A stretch of 64,000 nt of DNA from CAVYUC01 sp963783085 (lineage in GTDB: Bacteria; Bacteroidota; Bacteroidia; Bacteroidales; Prolixibacteraceae). The stretch's first letter is position 1; every line of letters starts with the position of its first letter. Below the pieces are notes generated by a model, which did no database searches, had not been told where the DNA came from, and was given only the letters and a program-made list of their open reading frames with translations. Below are positions 16,243 through 23,297 of the stretch, piece by piece. Both the position numbers and the translations under genes were made by a program. The DNA is taken from the NCBI GenBank assembly GCA_963783085.1, contig CAWAMJ010000002.1, positions 744,001-808,000 of the forward strand, given 5' to 3'.

Positions 16243-17094
16243 TTATTTAAAATCCTTCCGGTATTCCGAAGGCGTTTTTTTCATGATAACCTTAAAATAG
16301 TGATTAAAATTTGCCAGGTTATTGTAGCCACATTCATAACAAATATGGGTTACCGGCTTATCGGTTTCGGCCAGCAGTTTGGCTGCGATGCCAATCCGCA
16401 CACTTTTAACATATTCCATAAAAGTCTGGTTGGTTTTCTTTTTGAAATACCGGCAAAACGAACTGGGTTCCATATACACCAGTTTTGCGGCATCTTTCAG
16501 GTTAATCCCTTCCTGCACGTTTTGAAAAACGTATTCATAAATTTTGTCAATTTGCCCGCGGTCTTTGGCATACGAATTTGGCAATGCAGAAGGAAGCGCC
16601 AGGTATTCGCGATCTTCAATTTTCAGTAAAAGGTTAAAAACTTTCAGCAACTGAATGTATCTTTCCAGGCCGTTCAAATCAACCATCCGGTTGAGTGTGG
16701 CAGCCACTTTTTCTGTTTTCGGGCCTTTAAACAAAATTCCGCTGTTTGCTTTCTTCAGCAGTTCCACCACATCTTCCAGTTCGGGAATGTTAAAAAAATC
16801 AGCAGTAATAATATTTTCATAAAAATGGGTAACCACGCATTCCGGTTCATCCCCGTTTTCAGTCCCTAAAACTTCCCAGCAATGTGAAATGTTAGGCCCC
16901 AGCAAAACCAAATCGCCGGGAGAATAACTGGAAATATGGTTCCCCACTATTCTCCTTCCCGAACCAGCCGTAATTAAATTCAATTCATAATTTTTATGGG
17001 AATGAATCTTCTCAGAATTCGGATCCATCTTTAAGCGACGCGTGATAAAGGAGTGTTTGTTGGGGACAAAAATTTTCTCGTATACAAATTCCAC
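16243..17094 (-). CDS. AraC-family transcriptional regulator
   Basis: This 283-residue protein has an N-terminal cupin-like sensor (SHKNYELNLITAGSGRRIVGNH, then YSPGDLVLLGPNISHCWE at ~58-75) and a C-terminal two-helix-turn-helix DNA-binding domain at about 185-283 (FMEYVKSVRIGIAAKLLAET, then VTHICYECGYNNLANFNHYF). It is divergent from the DapA-type aldolase with 188 bases between starts, and also upstream of the minus-strand operon, so it probably senses a sugar and controls one or both. It is the only regulator in the window; no hybrid two-component or sigma/anti-sigma pair accompanies the SusCD genes here. Confidence 0.92.
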   Translation of the reverse strand: MEFVYEKIFVPNKHSFITRRLKMDPNSEKIHSHKNYELNLITAGSGRRIVGNHISSYSPGDLVLLGPNISHCWEVLGTENGDEPECVVTHFYENIITADFFNIPELEDVVELLKKANSGILFKGPKTEKVAATLNRMVDLNGLERYIQLLKVFNLLLKIEDREYLALPSALPNSYAKDRGQIDKIYEYVFQNVQEGINLKDAAKLVYMEPSSFCRYFKKKTNQTFMEYVKSVRIGIAAKLLAETDKPVTHICYECGYNNLANFNHYFKVIMKKTPSEYRKDFK

Positions 17095-17282
17095 TGTAAA
17101 TATTTTTAACCTTAAAGCGTAAATATACTACGAAAGTTTCAGGTTTAAGTCAAAATTCAATGTAAATAAAACAATATACAAGAAGCAATGAGCGCCAAAT
17201 ACCCGTTCCTTTGTGTATGGAACTGGCGACGCAGAACTAAACCAAACTGAACTGAATTACAGAACAAATCAACAAAAATCAA

Positions 17283-18230
17283 ATGAATGCAGTACTGCGA
17301 GGAATAATCCCCCCCATTATTACTCCGCTTCTAAGCGAGAGTGAATTAGACGTTGCAGGATTGGAGCGGCTAATTGAATATTTAATCGCCGGTGGTGTGC
17401 ATGGAATTTTCCTGCTGGGTACCACCGGAGAAGCTACCAATCTGAGTTACCCGTTACGCAAAGAATTTATTGAAAAAGCGTGTGCTTTTATTCATCAACG
17501 GGTTCCGGTAATGGTTGGTATTACAGACACCATTGTTGGCGGTTCGATCGAGCTGGCTGAAATTTCGAAAAAAGCGGGCGCCGATGCGCTGGTAATTTCC
17601 ACACCGTATTACTTGCCAATGACACAGCAGGAATTCGTTAATTACCTGGAGTACCTGGCGCCCAGATTGCCTTTGCCTTTTCTATTGTACAACATGCCAA
17701 GCTGCACCAAAATGCATATGTCGGTTAAAACGGTGGAAAAAGCCAAAGCTTTGGGAGCAATTGGTATTAAAGACAGCTCGGGAGATTTGGCTTATTTGTA
17801 TGAATTGCAGGAAACGTTTAAAAATGCGCCTGACTTTTCAATCATTTGCGGAACCGAAATCTTTCTGCCCGAGTCGGTAACTTTTGGCGGCGCAGGAGGG
17901 ATTGCAGGAGGCGCCAATATTTTTCCGCGGTTGTTCGTAAACCTGTATGAAGCCACTTTGGCCGGGGATTTTAATAAAATTAAAAGGTTGCGTGAAATTG
18001 TCATTCAAATCGAGAAAAAAATATATAATATTGGCACAACCAGTTCAAAATATGTTAAAAGCATAAAATGTGCGCTGTCGGTAACAGGTATCTGCAATGA
18101 TTATGTTGCCCGGCCGTTTCAAAGCTTTAACAGTATTGAACGCGAACAGATGAAGCAAAAATTAAAAGAAATGAGCGCCGCATTCCCCGAGATACAGGCT
18201 GAATTTAGCGCTTTGGAAATTTCAGGTTAA
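17283..18230 (+). CDS. DapA/NanA-type Schiff-base aldolase
   Basis: This 315-residue TIM-barrel protein has GTTGE at 46-50, the conserved Tyr136 in LLYNMPS and the Schiff-base Lys163 in GIKDSSGD. The family includes dihydrodipicolinate synthase, N-acetylneuraminate lyase and 2-keto-3-deoxy sugar acid aldolases. Its position, 1 base before a sodium:solute symporter and followed by BNR sialidase-like genes, fits a catabolic lyase for a keto sugar acid, not lysine synthesis. Whether the substrate is a sialic-acid-like sugar or a keto-deoxy sugar acid cannot be read from sequence. Confidence 0.87.
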   Translation: MNAVLRGIIPPIITPLLSESELDVAGLERLIEYLIAGGVHGIFLLGTTGEATNLSYPLRKEFIEKACAFIHQRVPVMVGITDTIVGGSIELAEISKKAGADALVISTPYYLPMTQQEFVNYLEYLAPRLPLPFLLYNMPSCTKMHMSVKTVEKAKALGAIGIKDSSGDLAYLYELQETFKNAPDFSIICGTEIFLPESVTFGGAGGIAGGANIFPRLFVNLYEATLAGDFNKIKRLREIVIQIEKKIYNIGTTSSKYVKSIKCALSVTGICNDYVARPFQSFNSIEREQMKQKLKEMSAAFPEIQAEFSALEISG

Positions 18231-18231
18231 C

Positions 18232-19173
18232 ATGAAACTGCCGGTAATCGACCTTGTTGTTTTTTTTATTATAACCCTTGGAAATGTTTTGTTTGGGGCA
18301 AGTTTTTACTTCAAAAACAAAACATCCACCCAGTTTACCTCCGGCGGTGGAAAGCTGCCTTCGTGGGTGGTGGGCATGTCGATTTTTGCCACGTTTGTAA
18401 GCAGCATCAGTTTTTTGGCGCTGCCGGGCAAAGCGTACATGAGCGACTGGAACGCACTGACTTTCAGTTTTGCCATTCCCATTGCCGCCATTCTTGCCGT
18501 AAAGTTTTTCGTGCCGCTATATCGCAGGCTCGGAAGTATTTCGGCATATAATTACCTGGAAGTAAGGTTCGGAACCTGGGCACGTATTTATGCCTCAATT
18601 TGTTATATTTTAACGCAAATGATGCGTACCGGCGCTATTCTTTTGCTGCTGGCGCTGCCGTTAAACGCCTTGTTTGGCTGGAATATCAGGACTATCATTA
18701 TAGTTACCGGAATTGCCGTTACGGTATATTCCATGCTGGGCGGGATACAGGCAGTGGTATGGACCGACGCCATTCAGGGAATTATCCTGATTGTTGGCGC
18801 CATCGTTTGTGCAGCCATTCTAACTTTTTCAATGCCGGAAGGACCATCACAATTGTTTGAAATTGCTGCAGCCAACCATAAATTTAGTTTGGGAAGTTTT
18901 AGCGCCAGCATTTCGGAATCCACTTTTTGGGTGGTGCTTATTTACGGACTGTTTATCAACCTGCAGAATTACGGCATCGACCAGAATTTTGTGCAGCGTT
19001 ACATGACCACCAGCACCGATAAAAAAGCAAAATCTTCGGCGCTGTTTGGCGCACTGCTCTACCTGCCGGTTTCACTGATTTTCTTTTACATCGGTACGGC
19101 ACTTTTTGCCTATTACACCGCTCAGCCCGGTTTGCTGCCTGCAGCACTTGAAATTACCCGGCACCGGAGATAA
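18232..19173 (+). CDS. Sodium:solute symporter (SSS), N-terminal part (frameshifted)
   Basis: This piece encodes about ten membrane helices of an SSS symporter. It starts 1 base after the aldolase stop (TAAC ATG), so the two are translationally linked. GGGKLPSWVVGMSIFATFVS and NYGIDQNFVQRYM are family motifs for sodium-coupled uptake. After AQPGLLPA the frame is lost near 19150 (ALEITRHRR is out of frame), and the protein continues one frame over at 19106-19732. Likely substrate: the sugar acid or sugar cleaved by the adjacent aldolase. Confidence 0.8.
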   Translation: MKLPVIDLVVFFIITLGNVLFGASFYFKNKTSTQFTSGGGKLPSWVVGMSIFATFVSSISFLALPGKAYMSDWNALTFSFAIPIAAILAVKFFVPLYRRLGSISAYNYLEVRFGTWARIYASICYILTQMMRTGAILLLLALPLNALFGWNIRTIIIVTGIAVTVYSMLGGIQAVVWTDAIQGIILIVGAIVCAAILTFSMPEGPSQLFEIAAANHKFSLGSFSASISESTFWVVLIYGLFINLQNYGIDQNFVQRYMTTSTDKKAKSSALFGALLYLPVSLIFFYIGTALFAYYTAQPGLLPAALEITRHRR

Positions 19174-19732
19174 AGTATTCCCGCATTTCATTGTTACCGG
19201 ATTACCCCGCGGAATTACCGGACTGCTGATTGCCGCCATTTTTGCCGCCGGAATGAGCACCGTTTCAACCAGCATCAACAGCACGGCAACCATTGTTTTA
19301 TCCGATTATTATCAGCGTTATTTCAATAAAAATGCAAGCGAAAAATCGGAAATGACGGTGTTGTATATTTCTTCCATTATTTTCGGTGCACTTGGTGTGA
19401 TCATTTCACTATCGCTCGTGGGCGTGGAAAGTGTACTGGATGCCTGGTGGTCGCTGGCCTCTATTTTCAGCGGAGGAATGCTTGGTCTGTTCCTGCTGGC
19501 TTTTCTTTCGAGAAAAGTGCGAAACATCGACGCCGCAGTGGGCGTAATTGTGGGAGTACTTGTAATTGTATGGATGAGCTTGTCTCCCCTCTATTTTACG
19601 GAAGGAAACCTGCTGAAATTCAGAAGCCCGTTCCACAGTAATCTTACCATTGTTATTGGAACAACGGTTATCTTTCTGGTGGGATTTGTTCTTATGAAAC
19701 TCTCTTCAGGAAAAAGAGAGATTAAAACTTAA
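19106..19732 (+). CDS. Sodium:solute symporter (SSS), C-terminal part (frameshifted)
   Basis: True sequence begins near KLPGTGDKVFPHFIV; earlier residues are in the wrong frame. GLPRGITGLLIAAIFAAGMS and TSINSTATIVLSDYYQRY are the Na+-site helix motifs of the SSS fold (Ser/Thr of TM8). Four more helices follow. A single inserted base at about 19150 joins it to the upstream piece, giving a complete protein of about 500 residues. Confidence 0.75.
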   Translation: MPITPLSPVCCLQHLKLPGTGDKVFPHFIVTGLPRGITGLLIAAIFAAGMSTVSTSINSTATIVLSDYYQRYFNKNASEKSEMTVLYISSIIFGALGVIISLSLVGVESVLDAWWSLASIFSGGMLGLFLLAFLSRKVRNIDAAVGVIVGVLVIVWMSLSPLYFTEGNLLKFRSPFHSNLTIVIGTTVIFLVGFVLMKLSSGKREIKT

Positions 19733-19782
19733 CGTTTATCCGAATGAATACCTGTATCGAAAGGCCTGAAAGTCAACTTTTT

Positions 19783-19839
19783 CACCCCGGCCCTAAAGGG
19801 AGCAGGGAAAATTGGATTGCTCCCTTTAGGGCCGGGGTA
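19783..19839. repeat. Long hairpin, 21-bp arms with GGCCCTAAAGGGAG
   Basis: CACCCCGGCCCTAAAGG... (19783-19804) pairs with TGCTCCCTTTAGGGCC... (19818-19839) around a 13-base loop. It sits 51 bases after the symporter stop and 66 before the BNR gene, where it could attenuate transcription. One arm recurs alone at 9493. Confidence 0.7.
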
Positions 19840-19904
19840 AGCAGGGAAAATCGGTTTGCGATTTAGATAAAAATGCGAACAACATTACAACAAAAAACGT
19901 AGTT

Positions 19905-20990
19905 ATGAAGCTATTTTCATTTTTAATTGTTTTTCTCATGGGTTCCGTATTATCGGCACAGGAACCATTTAGCGGAAATGATGCCATAGTGAAATCAGAA
20001 TTTATTTACCGGAACCAGGATGTGTGGTTTCCGAGTTGTCATGCGTCGACCATTGCCGAAACTGACGACGGGTTAATTGCTTCCTGGTTTGGCGGAACCG
20101 CTGAAAAAAATCCGGATGTTTGCATCTGGGTAAGTCGTTTTACCAACGGAAAATGGAGCATTCCGGTGGAAGTGGCCAATGGAATTCAACACAAAACATT
20201 ACGCTACCCCACCTGGAATCCGGCGCTTTTTAACACAGGTAAAGAAATTATATTATTTTACAAGGTAGGTCCCGATCCTAAAAACTGGTGGGGAGAATTC
20301 AAAACATCTTCCGACGATGGAAAAACCTGGTCGCGGTCAATACACCTGCCCGACCAGATTCTGGGACCAATAAAAGACAAGCCGGTTTTACTGAACACAG
20401 GAGAACTTTTATGCCCTTCGAGCACCGAAAACGATGGCTGGAAAGCGCACATGGAAATTACACCTGATTTTGGCCAAACCTGGGAACGCACCGAAAGCCT
20501 GAAAAGCGACAAGGATGTGGGCGTAATTCAGCCTGCCATTCTTTTTCATAAGGGTGAAAGACTGCAAACCCTCTGCAGAAGCAGAAATGGCATGATTTAC
20601 ACCGCCTGGTCGGATGACAATGGAAGAAACTGGACGAAACTGGAGCCCACGGTGCTGCCCAATCCAAATTCGGGAATTGATGCAGTGACCTTAAAAGATG
20701 GCCGGCAGGTGTTGATATACAACCACATCAAACCATCGAAGAGCTGGGGCGATCGTAATATTTTAAACATGGCTGTTTCCGATGATGGAATTCACTGGAA
20801 TGCCGCCGTACTGCTGGAAAACGATCCAAACCAGGATGCGGAATATTCGTATCCGGCGGTAATTCAATCCCAAGATGGCTTAATCCATATTACCTACACC
20901 TGGAACCGGAAACGCATAAAACACGTGGTTGTTGACCCGGCAAAACTGAGAACTGAACCGATTACGAACAGCGAATGGCCGGCGCGTTAG
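19905..20990 (+). CDS. Secreted BNR (sialidase-like) beta-propeller protein
   Basis: This 361-residue protein has a Sec signal (LIVFLMGSVLSAQ, cut near 18). The rest is a six-bladed BNR/Asp-box propeller: SSDDGKTWSRS, TPDFGQTWERT, SDDNGRNWTKLE and SDDGIHWNAAV are Asp boxes. It belongs to the BNR_2 group of sialidase-related proteins. The position of the sialidase FRIP arginine is replaced by SCHASTI, so true sialidase activity is doubtful. The nearest relative in the window is the first domain of the 23294-25672 protein. Role: probably an exo-acting glycosidase or lyase on a glycan with an acidic or deoxy sugar. Confidence 0.75.
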   Translation: MKLFSFLIVFLMGSVLSAQEPFSGNDAIVKSEFIYRNQDVWFPSCHASTIAETDDGLIASWFGGTAEKNPDVCIWVSRFTNGKWSIPVEVANGIQHKTLRYPTWNPALFNTGKEIILFYKVGPDPKNWWGEFKTSSDDGKTWSRSIHLPDQILGPIKDKPVLLNTGELLCPSSTENDGWKAHMEITPDFGQTWERTESLKSDKDVGVIQPAILFHKGERLQTLCRSRNGMIYTAWSDDNGRNWTKLEPTVLPNPNSGIDAVTLKDGRQVLIYNHIKPSKSWGDRNILNMAVSDDGIHWNAAVLLENDPNQDAEYSYPAVIQSQDGLIHITYTWNRKRIKHVVVDPAKLRTEPITNSEWPAR

Positions 20991-21112
20991 GATTGAGGCC
21001 TCTCCTGTCTTTCTACCAGTTGGCGGAGAGGAAAGCTTCCCGAAAAATAGTTGAAAAATTAAGGGGCTGTATAGAAAGTAGATATGAATACCACACTTAC
21101 AAATCGTAACTC

Positions 21113-21175
21113 CAGACCCCTCTTAACCTCCCCGAAGGGGAGGAACAGGCCCACTTCGGGGGAGCTAGGGGGTCT
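21113..21175. repeat. Imperfect GC-rich palindrome (AGACCCC ... GGGGTCT)
   Basis: The 366-base gap between the BNR and VCBS genes holds AGACCCCTCTTAACCTCC ... GGAGCTAGGGGGTCT, an imperfect inverted repeat with inner CCCCGAAGGGG hairpins. Such elements are dispersed in Bacteroidota. A GGGGCTGTATA stretch at ~21063 resembles the ends of the element at 53026-53269. Nothing else is seen in the gap. Confidence 0.6.
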
Positions 21176-21356
21176 AAATGACAAAATTATTTTCAATTTG
21201 TAAGAATTTAAAATTGTCATAGCATTTTAATACAGCGCCATATGATGAAAACCAGCTTTAACCAGGGCTCAGCATTGAAAATCTTAATCGGACAGTCATG
21301 ATTATGAACGATAAAACTACTTCCAAACTATCTGCTTTCATTCAAAAAATTGTGCG

Positions 21357-23297
21357 ATGAAACATTTTGTAACCATCCTGTCCATTTTCTTCTTTCTGAA
21401 TAGTTTTGCCCAGGAAAATAATCCGGGAGAATTGGTGCGGATAAAGTACAATCATCCGGGATTAACCACCGATTTGGGCGTTGGTTTATGGGCCTGGCCG
21501 TTTCCGTTGGATTACGACCACGATGGCGATTTGGATTTACTGGTTAATTGTCCGGATCATCCGTTTAATGGCATTTGGTTCTTCGAGAACAAAACCGGTG
21601 GCCAGTCTCCGGTATTTAAACCACCGGTAAAACTCACCGGCAGCCAGCGCAACCTGCAAATTTCGCATGTAAATGGTGAAAATAAAGTGATGCTTCCCGG
21701 AGTAGCATTTCCGCATTTCTTTGACACATTTTTTGAGCAACCCGATACACTTTTCAAGGAAAGTTTTTACAAATCGATTATAAAAAAGCCCCGTTTTAAT
21801 TTGTGGCGATACGTAGATTATGATGGCGATGGCGACCTGGATATTACCATTGCCATTGACGACTGGCTGGATTACGGCTGGGACAATGCCTTTAACGCAA
21901 AAGGCGAATGGACAAACGGGCCGATTCATGGAACCATTTATTTGGTGGAACAAAAACGCCGCGGGAAATATGAACCTCCCAAACCCATTAAAGCCGGAGG
22001 AAAAAATATTGATACATACGGAATATCAGGGGCCAATTTTAAAGATTTTGACGGCGATGGCGACCTCGATATTATAACGGGGGAATTTGTCGATCGGTTA
22101 ACCTGGTTTGAAAATATTGGTACCCGGAAAAAACCGGAATATGCAGCAGGGAAATTCATAAAAATAAATGGAAAGGTACTCCACCTCGATTTGGAAATGA
22201 TTGTTCCAAATGCCATCGACTGGGATGGAAACGAAACTATTGATTTGATTGTAGGCGAAGAAGACGGCCGCGTGGTTTTCATGAAAAACACGGGCGAAAA
22301 AGATGCAGACGGGCCGGTTTTTGAAACTCCCGAATACATTCAGCAGGAACAACAATATTTAAAATTTGGCGCGCTGGTAACGCCGTACAGCATAGACTGG
22401 GACAATGATGGCGATGAAGACCTGATTTGCGGAAACACAGCCGGCTACATCGGTTTTATTGAAAACCTCGGTGGCGGCGACACGCCTAAATGGGCAAAAC
22501 CGGTTTATCTGAAAGCCGATGGAAATACCATCCTTATTCAGGCTGGCGAAAACGGTTCTATTCAGGGGCCTGTGGAACGGAAATGGGGCTACACCACCCT
22601 ATCGGTAGCCGACTGGAACGACGACGGATTATCAGACATTATATACAACTCCATACTTGGAAAAGTATGCTGGTTTGAAAATATTGGGACAAAGAACAAT
22701 CCTCTGCTGGCACCTTCAAAACCCATTGAAGTGGAATGGCAGGGGGTTAACCCAAAACCCAAATGGAACTGGTGGAATCCGCAAGGGAAAAACCTGGTTA
22801 CCCAGTGGCGAACTACACCGTATGCATACGACTGGAATGGCGACGGATGGATGGATTTGCTGATGCTCGACCATGAAGGTTACCTTACATTCTGGGAACG
22901 GTATTTTGAAGATGGCCAACTGAAACTTAAACCCGGAAAACGCATTTTTACCGGCGAAAGCAAAAGCGGTTTTACCAACCAGTTTAAAAACGATGAAAAT
23001 GGATTGTTACAACTAAACACCCGCGAAGCCGGAAGTTCCGGGCGCCGGAAATTTTGTATTACTGACTGGGACGGCGACGGCAGGCCGGATTTCCTTGTAA
23101 ACAGCGACAACGTGAATTTCCTTCGGAATAAAGGCACAAAAAACGGATTGGTTATTTTGGAAGATATGGGGCCGGTTGCCCAAAAAGATTTAGCCGGACA
23201 TTCCACATCACCCACCACCGTAGACTGGGATAAAAATGGGGTACCCGATTTACTCATCGGCGCCGAAGACGGGCATTTTTATTACCTGAAAAGATGA
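21357..23297 (+). CDS. Secreted FG-GAP/VCBS repeat protein
   Basis: This 646-residue protein has a Sec signal (FFFLNSFAQ). It carries at least nine calcium-loop-like Asp-rich repeats of the form D-x-D-x-D-G-D-x-D: DYDHDGDLDLL, DYDGDGDLDIT, DFDGDGDLDII, DWDGNETIDLI, DWDNDGDEDLI, DWNDDGLSDII, DWNGDGWMDLL, DWDGDGRPDFL and DWDKNGVPDLL. They build a beta-propeller of the FG-GAP/VCBS type, probably stabilised by Ca2+. No separate catalytic domain is seen. Such proteins accompany glycan-degrading loci and may bind or cleave polysaccharide; the function is unknown. Its stop overlaps the next start by ATGA. Confidence 0.8.
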   Translation: MKHFVTILSIFFFLNSFAQENNPGELVRIKYNHPGLTTDLGVGLWAWPFPLDYDHDGDLDLLVNCPDHPFNGIWFFENKTGGQSPVFKPPVKLTGSQRNLQISHVNGENKVMLPGVAFPHFFDTFFEQPDTLFKESFYKSIIKKPRFNLWRYVDYDGDGDLDITIAIDDWLDYGWDNAFNAKGEWTNGPIHGTIYLVEQKRRGKYEPPKPIKAGGKNIDTYGISGANFKDFDGDGDLDIITGEFVDRLTWFENIGTRKKPEYAAGKFIKINGKVLHLDLEMIVPNAIDWDGNETIDLIVGEEDGRVVFMKNTGEKDADGPVFETPEYIQQEQQYLKFGALVTPYSIDWDNDGDEDLICGNTAGYIGFIENLGGGDTPKWAKPVYLKADGNTILIQAGENGSIQGPVERKWGYTTLSVADWNDDGLSDIIYNSILGKVCWFENIGTKNNPLLAPSKPIEVEWQGVNPKPKWNWWNPQGKNLVTQWRTTPYAYDWNGDGWMDLLMLDHEGYLTFWERYFEDGQLKLKPGKRIFTGESKSGFTNQFKNDENGLLQLNTREAGSSGRRKFCITDWDGDGRPDFLVNSDNVNFLRNKGTKNGLVILEDMGPVAQKDLAGHSTSPTTVDWDKNGVPDLLIGAEDGHFYYLKR

